Assembly: GCA_025529335.1 (NCBI GenBank)
Contig: JAMYHX010000031.1
Location: 105,992 to 169,991, forward strand
Source of the DNA: Rhizopus sp. PT2906
Taxonomy: Eukaryota; Mucoromycota; Mucoromycetes; Mucorales; Rhizopodaceae
Direction of reading: 5' to 3'
DNA length: 64,000 nucleotides
The position numbers and the translations under genes were made by a program. Under the pieces are notes generated by a model that did not search any database, was not told the DNA's origin, and saw only the letters and a list, made by a program, of their open reading frames with translations. The first letter of the stretch is position 1; every line of letters starts with the position of its first letter. This document shows, piece by piece, positions 32,664 to 45,424 of the stretch.

Positions 32664-35600
32664 ATGGGGGACAACGACAATAACGAAGACAATGATCTCA
32701 ACAGTCCCGAAGAAGGACAGTTCACTGACTGTGCGCCTCACTTTATAGCTTCTAAAGACAACCGTTCATCAATCCAGGGAAGCAACCGTACGTCAGTCTA
32801 TGAAAGCAATCGTATGTCAGTCTATGATAGCAACCGAAAACCAACTCACGAAGACAATCGTACATCAATTCATGAAAGTTCAAATATACATGAAAGCAAA
32901 CCTAGAGCAAGCCATGAAAGTAATCGCCCGGTTGACCCTGAAGAAGATCATCCAGAAGGCCTTCAAGACATCCGCGCTTATTATGCCACGTAAATGTCAT
33001 ATTCAAATTTGACGCCTCACATTGTTTAACATAGTTTCCTTTTTTAGCACCACGAATGGTTCAGGGGAGAACAAAAGCACAAGGAATTCGGTCGCTGAAC
33101 AACATATTCCAGAAACTGACTTGAAATTACCTACGCCTACACTGGATGTAAATGTGGATGCGATTTCTCAAGGTAAGAATGAGACTTTGTTATGAAGTAC
33201 ACTTTGACATTTTATTGCATTATAGAGTTTAATACAGCACCTAAACCACAGCAAACGTCAAAGCATTTATTAGCCATTCCGAATGTAAATCAAGGACCAA
33301 ATAGCCATTATCGACGGGCACGATACCGATCCTCATCAAGTTCAGTTGATTTTAGTTTTCATCCAAAACTTCTCGACAGAGATCTATTTGGCAGACTAGA
33401 TGACGACAGAGATAGTCGATACGGACCCTGCGGTGTATCCTCTGGCTCGATGCAAACAGTACTAGAAAATACTGGAATGCACCCGTCTGGCTCAACAGAC
33501 ACAATTTCGAAAAACTTCAATTCACACAGCACGGACGACCAACACAATGCCAAATTGAGGTTCTATCCTTTTTCGCGGTACAAGGTTACCAACCAATACC
33601 CTTATCCATCTTGGGGCCCAGAGGAGGATGTTCCAGTAAAATTTAACGACATAGAAGCTATATTCAATAACATTGCCAAAAAGTTTGGATTTCAAAAAGA
33701 TAGTGTCAAGAATATGACAGAGCATTTGATGACTATGTTAGACTCGCGTGCATCTCGCTATAAACCACAAGTGGCACTTGATACACTCCACGCGGATTAT
33801 ATTGGTGGAGATAATTCCAACTACCGTAAATGGTACTTTGCTTCTCAGATGGATGTTTATGATTTGACCGAAGAACAAAAGAATGCAGCTAAAGACATTG
33901 GAGATGAGCAAGAGCAGCTAGAAAGAAACGAAGAGAAGTGGTTTCTCCGTATGCAATCACTCACAAATGAAGAAAAGGTGCGCGACTTGGCCTTATATCT
34001 CATGCTCTGGGGAGAGGCTGCACAGGTTCGATATACCCCGGAAGCGCTTTGCTTTCTTTATAAAACAGCATCCGATTACTACTGCCACAGTGGAAATGAA
34101 AAGCCTGACGTCGAGGAAGGCACTTATTTGGACACTGTCATAAGGCCACTGTTTGAATTTTTTAGGAACCAGGGATACGTCATGAAATTCGGCAGGTACA
34201 TGAAGAGAGAGCGAGACCACGATAAGATTATTGGATATGATGATGTCAATCAGTTCTTTTGGCATCCATCATTCTATGACAAAATATATCTATCAGATGA
34301 TAAAAAAAATGCACTGGGAAAGCTTCCACCGCACGAACGCTACGATGCTCTGAAGAATGTGAATTGGGCAAAGACATTCAAGAAGACATATAAAGAAAAA
34401 CGTACATGGATGCATGCATCTGTCAACTTTTCAAGAGTCTGGGTTATTCATATTGTCACATTCTGGTACTATATAACAGCCAACGCATACTCTCTATACC
34501 TGAACCCAGAGAAAGAAATTGCTGATCAGGAAGTCTCGGTTCAAATATCCATTGTCGCCCTGGGTGGCATGATCGCATGTTTGCTTGTGCTCATCGGTTC
34601 GTTTTCCGAGCTTTCATATCTTCCTTTCACTTGGACCAAGTCAAAATGCCTCTTCCGTCGAATTGTATTTTTGTTCCTTCTCATGATTATCAATACTGGG
34701 CCTAGTTATTACTGTGTTTATATGGATCGAATATCCTGGAAGTCAAAAACAGTAGCGGTCATTCAGCTATTTGTGAGTATTGCAACAACACTCTATCTAG
34801 CCATAGTACCTCCGGCACGACTCTTCAAAGGAAAGCTGAAGCACACAAGGGACGACCTAGCACATGAGGTCTTTACTGCGAACTTTGCTCCACTGAAGCC
34901 GATTGATCGAGTTATGTCTGTATGTCTTTGGCTATGTGTTTTCACTTGTAAGCTGTTGGAGTCCTATTTTTTCTTGGCTTTATCCTTCAAAGATCCTTTA
35001 AAGGTAATCAGCAAGATGGATATCACAAATTGTAATGACAAAATTTTGGGAACAATGCTTTGTGAACAAATGCCTCGAATTACCATTGCTATTATGCTTT
35101 TAATGGATTTAGTGCTCTACTTCTTGGACACTTACCTATGGTACATTACCTGGAATACCATCTTTTCTGTGGCTCGATCATTTTATCTTGGTATATCCAT
35201 TTGGACACCATGGAGAAGCATCTTTGCACGACTACCACAGCGAATGTTTAGCAAACTGTTGGCATCACCTGATATTCATATTGTTGAAAAATCAAGAACG
35301 GTGTGCTCGTCCATTTGGAACTCCATTGTGGTCTCTATTTACCAAGAACACTTAATTTCAGCAGAACATGCACAGAGTATGCTCTATACAAGTGTAAGTC
35401 TATACTGTATTATTCAATTTGTGTATTTTATTCATATCTTCCTTTCTCTTAGGATCCTGTTCCTGATCTTCCATATAATATGAAAGCACCCAACTTCTTT
35501 ATTACACAAGAAGACATCTCATTCAAGGCAGAATACTTTCCTCGTGGAGGAGAAGCCGAGCGACGTTTCCATTTTTTCGCCCAAAGTTTAACAACGCCTA

Positions 35601-38600
35601 TGCCTTCGGCTTACCCTGTGCAGTCAATGCCAACATTTACTGTGCTTACTGTAAGTATATAAAGATCCAATTGTATCTTGTATGCTTATACTCTACATAG
35701 CCTCACTATGGCGAAAAGATTCTTTTGTCATTACGAGAAATCATCAAGGAAGAGGATGACAGCACGCGTGTGACTTTGCTAGAGTATCTGAAGCAACTTC
35801 ATGCTGCAGAATGGGAGAATTTTGTGAAGGATACAAAGGTTAGGGTTAGCGATGTCGAAAAAAACGCTTCTGGCCTACTTGATCCTAGTGGAAGTCATGC
35901 AGAAACCGCCAGCACGCTTATAGGTTCTAATAATAACAGTTCGGTCAATCTTCCTGTAGACGGTAACGTCAAAAAAGTTCCAAAGTACGATGACCTTCCT
36001 TTCTACTGTCTCGGTTTCAAAGACTCCAAGCCAGAGTATAAGCTTCGAACACGTATATGGGCTTCACTACGAGCACAGACACTGTACCGTACAATATCTG
36101 GATTTATGAATTATCGAAAGGCCATTCGAGTATTATTCAAAGTTGAAAATTTTGGAGATACTGTAAACTATGAAGGAGATCAGGACGCTCTCGAAAGAGA
36201 TATGAATACACTAGTGAACTCAAAGTTCAAATTTGTTGTAGCAATGCAACGATATGCAAAGTTCACTAAAACAGAAGTAGAAGACACTGAAATCGTACTT
36301 AAAGCCTTTCCAGATCTTAGAATTGCTTATATTGACGAAGATCCTCCAAGAGAAGAAGGTGGTGAACCAATATATTACTCTGCACTTATTGATGGTCATG
36401 CAGAGCTTTTAAGCACTGGTAAACGTAAGCCTTACTTTCGCATTCGACTCCCTGGTAACCCTATCTTGGGTGATGGTAAATCCGACAATCAGAATCATGC
36501 CATCATCTTTTACAGAGGTGAATTCTTACAGTTGGTGGATGCTAATCAAGACAATTATCTTGAAGAATGCTACAAGATTTGCAATGTGCTTAATGAATTC
36601 GAAGTATCCGACACTCTCCAGGTATCGCCCTATTCTTCAAATTACCCAAAGAATAATAAACACCCAGTGTCTATCGTGGGCGCACGTGAATACATCTTTT
36701 CCGAAAATACAGGCGTTCTAGGTGATGTAGCTGCTGGTAAAGAACAAACGTTTGGTACGCTAACACAAAGAATCATGGCAAAGAGCGGAGGAAAGTTACA
36801 TTATGGCCATCCAGACTTTTTAAATGCAATCTATATGAATACAAGAGGTGGTGTTTCCAAGGCACAAAAGGGACTGCATTTGAATGAAGATATCTATGCA
36901 GGTATGAACTCCTTTACAAGAGGCGGCCGCATCAAGCATACAGAATACTTCCAGTGTGGTAAGGGCCGTGATTTAGGCTTTGGCTCTATCTTGAACTTTA
37001 CAACCAAGATTGGTACTGGTATGGGCGAACAAATGTTATCTCGCGAATACTATTATATCGGCACACAACTTCCTCTTGACCGTTTCCTGACCTTTTATTA
37101 TGCTCATCCTGGGTTCCATCTAAACAATATTTTCATCATGTTGTCTGTACAAATGTTCATGCTGGCTGTTTTATTTATTAGTGCCATGGGTCATTCGCTT
37201 ACTATTTGTGAATACAACCCAGATTTGCCCGAAGATACCCCTCTGACACCGGAAGGATGTTATAACATTGTTCCCATATTTGACTGGGTCAAGCGTTGTA
37301 TTATATCTATTATTGCAGTATTCCTTGTTGCTTTCTTGCCATTGTTCCTACAAGAATTGACCGAAAAGGGTATCTGGAGAAGTTTGACACGTATGGCAAA
37401 GCATTTCGCTTGCTTGTCTCCACTCTTTGAAATTTTCGTCACGCAGATTTACACAAACTCCGTACTTGAAAACTTAGTCTACGGTGGTGCACGTTATATT
37501 GGCACAGGTCGTGGCTTTGCTACATCACGTATTCCCTTTTCCACGCTCTATTCTCGTTTCACTGGTCCTAGCATTTATGTGGGAGCACGTAACTTTTTGA
37601 TCATGCTGTTTGCCTCCTTGGCGTACTGGATACCTCACTTGGTGTACTTTTGGTTTACTGTGATAGCATTGATTGTTTCACCGTTTATATTTAATCCCAA
37701 TCAGTTTGCTCCTCTTGAATTCCTTCTCGACTATAAAGCATTCATTCGATGGATGTCACGCGGTAACTCCAAGACACATCCAAACTCATGGATCAGTCAT
37801 ATACGGTCTTCTCGAGCACGTATCACAGGCTACAAACGTAGCAAGGAAAATGATGCTACAAAGGGCATTGCAGACGTACCACGAGCCAATAGATACGCCA
37901 TGATTATATCCGAGGTTATCTTTCCTTTGATTCACGCTGTCCTTTGCACCATACCCTATGCGTTTGCAAAAAGCTTTGATCCTACCGATCGTACACTACC
38001 ATCAACAGGGCCCAGTGGCTTGATCCGTATCGGCGTCTTGTCTTTTGCTCCTATCATCCTAAATATTGTTGGCATAGTTGCCTTCTTTGGCATGTCTATT
38101 GCTATTGGCAGCATCCTGAGCATATGGGTTACCAAGTTTGGCTCATTCATGGGAGCCTTAGCCCATGGCTGGGCTGTTTTGAGCATGATCATTATATTTG
38201 AAGTCTTGTTTGTACTTGAACACTGGAACTTCACCAACGTAGTGCTTGCCATCATCGCCATGTCCAGTATCCAGCGATTTTTTATAAAGTTCCTGACTGT
38301 TGTCTTTTTGACACGAGAGTTTAAACATGACGAGGCAAACAGAGGATGGTGGACAGGCAAGTGGTATGGGCGGGAGGTAAGTGATTTAGATAAATGATTA
38401 TGATCTATTGTTAACTGCTTCTTTTATTATTCACGCTATTTAGCTCGGATGGCACGGTAAGATAGAATATGACAGTGAATAAGGGAGGTCTGGTATTAAC
38501 CTTTCATACCTATAGCTATCACTCAGCCTGCTCGTGAATTTGTCTGTAAAATCATCGAAATGACTGAATTTGCTACAGACTTCCTTCTTGCTCATCTCAT

Positions 38601-38865
38601 ACTCTTCTTCTTGTCGTTGTTCATTCTGATCCCATACATTAACACCGTTCATTCAATCATGTTATTCTGGCTACGTCCTTCTAAGCAGATCCGTGCTCAC
38701 ATATACACAGCAAAGCAGCAAAAAGAACGCAAGCTTGCAGCCATCCGCTATGGAATCCTATTCTATAGCATATTCCTAGGCTTTGCCACCCTCGTGTTAG
38801 CGCCAATGATCTTGGGAGAGTCACTTTTATCCAAATTTATTCCAATTAAAAACATCCCTATTTAG
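32664..38865 (+). CDS. FKS1: 1,3-beta-glucan synthase catalytic subunit
   Basis: Integral plasma-membrane enzyme that polymerises UDP-glucose into 1,3-beta-glucan. Seven exons (32664-32989, 33048-33172, 33226-35393, 35453-35650, 35701-38376, 38444-38456, 38516-38865) give 1951 residues, the usual Fks size. The N-terminus (first 150) is low complexity with an imperfect SNRTSVYE repeat. Family blocks include YPYPSWGPEEDVPV, LYLMLWGEAAQVRYTPEALC, the conserved loop (LHLNEDIYAGMNSFTRGGRI, KGRDLGFGSILNFTTKIGTG), and REFVCKIIEMTEFATDFLLA near the end. Multiple membrane segments flank a large cytosolic loop. A 13-nt exon (38444-38456) restores LGWHAITQPAREF. Regions matching yeast echinocandin hot spots are FFLALSFKDP and DWVKRCIIS. 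Confidence 0.97.
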
Positions 38866-38969
38866 ATCATTTATAAAGTATTAAAAAATTATGAATTACT
38901 CTCCATTGCACAACAGATGTTTATATTGTAGAGTTTATTTTAGTGAAAGAGTAATGAAGAAAGATATTT

Positions 38970-40850
38970 TTATACTACATTAAGAGATTGTAGTATCTTG
39001 ACAGCAATTTCAAACTTGTATAAGGGATTAGTCAAGGGCATTCTTAAATATTTCTTGTACTTACACATGCAACGATGACAGCAACAATAATAAGATAAAT
39101 AATGATCAATGTTTGATATTCTACGCCAAAATTTGTTAGATGATCTCTCAACATAGACAGCAAATCAGAGATCACGCGCAAACGATCATTTAGTATTTTT
39201 GCGCGTTGGGGTATCTCTAAATATTCTCTTATGGCCGTATACATTGGCTCTAGAGCAGGTTCAGACCAAAAGATTTCAGGCGTATCTTTTCACAATTAGT
39301 CTTTTTTACAACTTGTTTAATATATGTAGCTTACCTAGGACATTAGAAACAAGGTTAACGTTCATTCTAAGGTTAAATAGCTGACCATTAATCTTTGTTA
39401 TCTCTGTACGAGTTTTGCCCAATCGTCCAGTTTCTGCCATTTCTTTTGGTAGATGTTTGGTTTCCTAAAGAAAGAGGAATCAGGCGGCATGCCAAGGTTA
39501 TATTTTGAATTGTTTTTCCCTTACGTCAATTGTCTTATCCATAATATCTTCATACCTTGCCACTACAGCACTTTGCGAAAGGCCATGAGATAAGGTTAAT
39601 TTGATCATATGATTACTACTCTTGAGTGTAATCATGTCATTAAATATTCTAGGCTTCATTTGCGATGTATCATATTGGAAATGTATTTCCTCTATCTGCA
39701 TATCCTCATCTGGATTATCCCTAAAGGGTTCAATGGAGAACTGCATAAAGTCTTCCAACATAAGTAACTCCTCGGCACGACGGAAATTCCAGAAGACGAC
39801 AACACCATAATCAAATATGAACACTTCACCCCCTTTGAACAACTCGCGAGGCTTTGTTGTCTGATCTTCATTCGATTTATTGTTTTCTGGATCCATATCG
39901 GGTCTGTTATTACTACTGCTGTCATCATGGGCAGTGCTGTCATTGTATAAGTTCTCTTCATCCTGAGCACTTGGCTCCTCGTACGTATCATCATCTTTTT
40001 CTCTGTGTTCAATCAGTGGTTGCTGTTCTTCGGGTTGATCATAGTGCATTCCTTTTTGTCTGTGAAAGTAGTCAGTGTAAGGATCACCCTCTCGTGGCTG
40101 AATAACAATAGGCTCCTCAGATCGGTAATGGTCTTCTTCATAGTCCATATATTCTTCATCCATCGTGTTCTGTCTACTGTCAACAGACACTTTTGGCACG
40201 TTACTCTGTACTCTAACGTTATGCAAGTTATCCTTGCCAGGACGCAAGGTGCGAAGAGGAAAGTGATAGGCTGCATATAGACATTCGTCGTACAAACGAG
40301 GAAAGGCACGATGATGCTCACGCAGGAACGGACGAAGACGTGTGAGATCATATCCTTCACCTGTGCAGTAAGCTGCTGCACGAGGTAACCCAGCTAAATC
40401 ACGCTCATCTTTGGTCATTCTCTCGGCCGGCGTGCGCGTGTCAAAGGTCCATTCAATAGGTAAAGGAAGACCGGCAGCTGCTGTAGGTGTAGTTGGCTGA
40501 TCAATGGGCTGCCAAGGTCGTTCAAAAGAGGCAGAGGATTTACGACGCTGAGGCGCGAAATGATCGGTGCTGTCAACAGGTAAGGTGGCTTGCATTGTGG
40601 CCTCAGCATCATCGGATTGTGGAAAGAGTACAAGTTTTTGAGATACTTTTGTGCTTCGGAGAGGTTGTGTTGCTTTTCCTCTGGGGGTATCTTGGGTTTG
40701 ATAATTAGTAGCATAGACATTGCTTGGAGTAGAAGACGAAGATTTTACAGGTTGAGGAATAGGTGTTGTTTTAAGTACTTGTTTTGCTATAGCTGAGGGC
40801 TTACTGGGCCCCGCCTTCTTTATGGTTGTATCGAGAGGCTTATTTGACAT
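38970..40850 (-). CDS. DUF155 (RMND1/Rmd1-Rmd8/Sif) family protein
   Basis: Four exons (40850-39525, 39464-39335, 39285-39065, 39014-38970) give 573 residues. The N-terminal 330 residues are low complexity (Pro, Ser, Asp, Glu), apart from a conserved CTGEGYDLTRLRPFLREH. The DUF155 core follows: GGEVFIFDYGVVVFWNFRRAEE, the block DTPEIFWSEPALEPMY, and LRVISDLLSMLRDHL; a C-terminal membrane helix is split by the last intron. RMND1 acts in mitochondrial translation in animals, whereas yeast Rmd1/Rmd8 are cytosolic or membrane-linked and needed for meiosis. The long acidic N-terminus without a presequence fits the Rmd8/Sif type better. Tail to tail with FKS1, 104 bases apart. Confidence 0.88.
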
Positions 40851-41250
40851 TAAAGAACAAAAAAAATAGGCTATCTGTTTGAAAATAAAGGCATTAAACA
40901 AAATTGATTTCATCCAACACCCGATTTGGATTTAAACTCAGATAGCGTTTAAAAAAGGCTTACCACAAGTGCTACTCAGATAGGTTTTGAATGATGTGAA
41001 AGCCGTGAAGTATGGATAAATTTACAAAGAATATCCAACTCAACTCATATGACTTATAATCCCCTAAAGAAAAAGAGTGATATAGTTTATAGAAAGACTA
41101 TGTATAGTAGTCCGATATGACATGTGGAAGCATTTCCCAAACTCGATCAATATGTTACTGTGATATGAAGTATAAATGAATGCTTTTTTATTTTATGGAA
41201 AATCCGATAGATTAAGGAATGAATAGGATTAAACAACAATTATAACAGTA

Positions 41251-41285
<35 letters not shown>

Positions 41286-41422
41286 AATAAAAAGATATGT
41301 ACACGTTAAACAACATTGTCTTTATAGTGGTATGGAATAGTTGGGTGATAGGAAGCTGTGTGATGATGTATGTTTGGATAGTAAGTCGAATGCTATATCA
41401 ATTATCAATTATCAATACACGT
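40851..41422. other. Intergenic with AAT microsatellite
   Basis: Upstream of the DUF155 gene and downstream of the orphan gene. It holds an (AAT)n/(AATGAT) stretch at 41252-41290 and GTGCATGTATTTTGTGT-type repeats just beyond the right edge. No gene recognised. Confidence 0.45.
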
Positions 41423-42161
41423 TTATGCATGTGTACTACACGCACTTACTGTATGCTGTGCACGTATTTTGTGTGCATGTATTTTGTAACTAATGTGGAC
41501 ATGAATTGAACTTCGTCTAATTTTTAATTCTTGAGTTGGTGATGACGATGATGTTGATAGCTTATAAGCTTCCTTCATTATGTCCGGTTGCTTAAATGCA
41601 TTTGATTGATAAGGTACTGACGCATAAATGTTAGCTTTATGATGCATATCAGTCTCCTTTTTTTTTTTACCTAGAGTTTGTCTTTGGGAAGACTGGTAAA
41701 AGTCATGTCCAGTAGAATAAGAGCTGCAAGGTGTAACATCCTAAAACAAACAAAATGTAAGCTGATGGTGGCACTGTAACCAAAAAAAAAAAATTCTTTT
41801 TTCATACAGTTGACTCTGTATCTATCAGAGGAAACAAGTTAATATTTGTATATGCATGTTTATTTGTTTCCCTTGTTACCTATTAGATTTTTAATAGACA
41901 TTGAATGACTTCTTGTTGGCTACAGGATACATTAACATTTATAATATTAACTGTTTATGTTTTTATTACTTTTTCAGTAAGCATAATTGATGATAATTTG
42001 ATATTACTGTTCATCCTATTGGCTTGCTTTGCAAGAGCTACTAAAATAGTTCCTGCTTCTTCATCTTCTGCATCAATATCCATATGTTGTGATGTTTTAG
42101 GTTTCTCCAAAATGGTAGGTGAATAATAAACCTTTTGCACTTTACGTGGATGGTTTGTCAT
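41423..42161 (-). CDS. Unrecognised small protein, two-exon model
   Basis: I do not recognise this protein. Exon 1 (42161-41970) opens MTNHPRKVQKVYYSPTILE and has an acidic patch (DIDAEDEEAG) followed by TILVALAKQANRMN. Exon 2 (41740-41423) contains TPCSSYSTGHDFYQSSQRQT, a Lys run and a Ser run. They join in frame with a 229-base intron, long for this genome, giving 169 residues. The C-terminal 25 residues are encoded by a simple repeat, so the true end may differ. The basic N-terminus plus acidic patch suggest a small nuclear protein, but this is a guess. Confidence 0.4.
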
Positions 42162-42993
42162 ATTTGCTTAAAATATATATAAAAAAGAATGAAAGAAAAA
42201 GAGAGAGAAAGAAAGAAAGAGAAAGAGAGAGAGAAAAGAAAAGTAGAAAATGAAGAAAGAGGGAAAATGAAATCTACAGCTTTCATATAGTGATACCTTA
42301 CCCCCCTCCCCCCAGATCGATTAAGTTGCTGTACTTTATTTTCTGTTTAGAAGTAATTTAAATACCGAAGAAGAGGCTTTGGTGCATTAAGATCTTGGTT
42401 CTATTATGTACTCTACGTTCTTTTTGTATCTTCTTTTTTTATTTTTATATCAATGGTGGACTAACCATAGACCATCAACATATTTACTTCGGTCGTGTGA
42501 GTGACACGGGCTGTGTATTCATTTCCGATTATGCATTTGTAAACAACCAGTACACTAAATAAGGGCCACAGTGACACATTTTAACTATACATTAACACTT
42601 GCCTCATACGCTTTCTTTATTTTGTTCAAAGGTTCAATAGTGGCACTCTTGCTATCCTTTGGCTCTTATTGTAGCCCAGAATACTTCAAGGTCCCCTTTT
42701 CGGTTTAGTTATTTTGAAAAAAAAAGGGGGGAAATGAATTTATCTAGACTCTGTTACGTTTATGCATTTTCACTAGCATAGCACACGACAAATCTCCTAT
42801 GTTGTGAATAAACAAATTTTCTATTGTAATAGCTATAAAGAACATTTTGGATATTTTGTAATAATGAACCAATGTCATCTGCTTATTATCCCAAGGCCTT
42901 TTGTGTCTTCCTTGAAGTTTAGGAGACACCGGATATAAAATCTTTTTTTTCTCTTTTTTCTCTCTTTTTTCTCTTCTCTTCTTGTTTTTATCA
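42162..42993. other. Intergenic with GA-rich and C-rich simple sequence
   Basis: A purine-rich (GA/AAAG) tract at 42185-42255 ends in a C-rich stretch at 42300-42315. A CT-rich tract (42942-42985) precedes the GH20 start and looks like its core promoter. No gene seen. Confidence 0.45.
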
Positions 42994-45373
42994 ATGAAAA
43001 TCGTACTCTTTACCTCTCTTTTTTTACATTCGACCTTTGCGTTGCTTTTATGGCCAAAACCACAGCATGTTAAAACAGGCTCAACAGAATTGAATCTTGA
43101 TGTAATAACAAATTTAATAAAGACGACTTTTCAATTAACGCATTATATATAGGATGACTTTTATATATCTGGACCAAGTTCAGAGTTACTGGAAGATTCT
43201 GTCAATCGATACACCCGCTTGATAACCCGTGACAGATGGATACCAGTTCAAGTACAGACGCATCATGATAACGAGGAGTCGGATATTAAGTTGAAGAATT
43301 TACATGTTCAAGTGGAAGACATGCAGCAGGAGCTTATGTTTGGTGTGGATGAATCTTATACCTTGATTATTCCCAACGATGGATCAAGAGCAACACTCAA
43401 ATCAAAGACGGTGTGGGGTGCTATTCGTGGCCTGGAAACGTTTTCGCAATTGGTTCAAGCTCATCCAAGACGAGACAAAAGTGGTCAATTGAAAATCAAG
43501 AATATACGCTACACATATAACACTGACGATGACCAAGATGAGGATGATTATTACGTTTATGAAGATGAAGAAGACGACGACGAGGATGATGATAGCTTCA
43601 GTCATCTCTTTATACCAAGCACTCCTATTGAAATCAAAGACCGCCCAAAGTTCTTTCATCGAGGAATTATGCTGGATACATCAAGAAACTATTTCCCAGT
43701 AAAAGACATTTTGAGAACACTTGATGCTATGGCGTACAACAAGATGAACGTAAGTCAGCTATATTTATTGCTTCGTATATATATACAACTGTAACCTTGA
43801 CTAGGTATTTCATTGGCATATTACTGATTCACAAAGCTTTCCGCTCAAACTAAAGTCTGTTCCTGAACTTTCACTTGAAGGAGCTTATAAATTACACCAA
43901 AAGAGACTGATCTATAGAAAAAGTGACGTGCGCAAGATAATCGATTATGCTTATAAGCGTGGGATTCGTGTTATTCCTGAAATAGACATGGTAAATTACA
44001 GTTGAATTTGTGACATCGCGTATATACCAATTTACATTAGCCTGCTCATACTGGATCATGGGGTTTGTCACACAAGGATATTGTGTAAGTAGAATCTTTT
44101 CTCCCTGATCGATTTAATTTATTCATCTCCCTAATAATAATAATAGCACATGCGCTGGAATACATTATCTTGATCCATCCAATGATTGGAGTGAAAGATT
44201 TGCAACAGAACCAGGTTCAGGTCAACTCAATCCTGTTCTTCAAAAGACGTATGATGTAGTCAGTAATGTCATTGAAGAGGTAGCTTCTCTTTTCTCAGAC
44301 GGCTGGTATCACGGAGGTGGCGATGAACCAGTCTATAAATGCTGGGAGCAGGATAAGGATGTAGTAAAGTATATGCAAGAAAAAAACGCCACTGGTCTCG
44401 ATCTCTTGAGCATGTTCCTGAGCAAGGAGGTGGGTATGATTCAAGGCATGAACAAAGTGCCTATCCTTTGGGAAGGTAATGTAACTCCCTTTTTCTTTTT
44501 TTTTATTGAGTTTTATATACATCTAGATGCTGTAACCAATAATGATTTGCCAATTCCTAAAGATGTCGTGCTTCAAGTCTGGACCAACCCTGTTCAAAAT
44601 GCTATAAAGAAAGGATACAAGGTCATTGCGTCCAACTATAACTTTTGGTATCTTGATTGTGGACACGGTGGCTGGGTGTGAGTACATATTAATTTTTTTT
44701 TTTTCTTTACTGACACCGAGGTTAGTGGTAATGATACAAGTTATGACGAGCAAGTGCCACCAGAGATACCCAAGCCATTGAGAGTGCAACTGGAGAAATA
44801 CCACGCTGAGGACAACTACCGTCCACAGAACTGGGGAGGTTCTGGTGGAGATTGGTGCAGGTAAAGATATAGTAACACGTCTTTTGACACAGCCATTTAT
44901 TTTTACATCATCATTAGCCCCTTTAAAACGTGGCAAAGAATCTATAGTTACGACCTTACATTCAACTTGACGGAAACGGAGGCACAAAATGTGCTGGGAG
45001 GCGAGGTTGCAATGTGGACAGAGCAAACAGACGGGACGTCTTTAGATATTCGCTTATGGTAAATACTTGTGTGCATTCTAATACTCAAACTCATTTTTTT
45101 TTTTCTTTCTCTAGGCCCAGAGCAGCAGCAGCAGCAGAGGTATTGTGGTCAGGAAGATATGACGACAAGGGTAGAAAAAGGGATATAGGAGATGCTATGC
45201 CTAGAATATTTGATTGGAGGTATAGATTGTTACGTCGGGGTATTGGAGCAGAGGCCTTGCAGCCATTGTGGTGGTAAGGACATGAGCTTATGTTTACAAT
45301 TCATGCTAACTTTTTTTTTTATGTGTAAAGTGGACAAAACCTTCAAATGTGTGATGCACAATATCCATTTTAA
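42994..45373 (+). CDS. Beta-N-acetylhexosaminidase (GH20), secreted
   Basis: Removes terminal N-acetylglucosamine from chitin oligomers or glycans outside the cell. Ten exons (42994-43101, 43153-43749, 43805-43990, 44041-44084, 44147-44475, 44527-44677, 44726-44860, 44918-45058, 45115-45273, 45331-45373) give 630 residues. A signal peptide (MKIVLFTSLFLHSTFALLLW) starts the protein. The GH20 blocks follow: KTVWGAIRGLETFSQLV, RGIMLDTSRNYFPV, FHWHITDSQSFPL, PEIDMPAHTGSW, and the catalytic HGGGDEPVYKCW with the Asp-Glu pair. Later are WGGSGGDWC and GGEVAMWTEQTD. Odd point: an insert of some 25 mostly Asp/Glu residues at 43525-43600, before the catalytic barrel, seems specific to this protein. Exon 6-7 joining was decided by WVGND. 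Confidence 0.95.
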
Positions 45374-45424
45374 AGAATAAAGTGTTTATTCATAGAAGTA
45401 AAACTACTTTCAACTTGTTTACAT

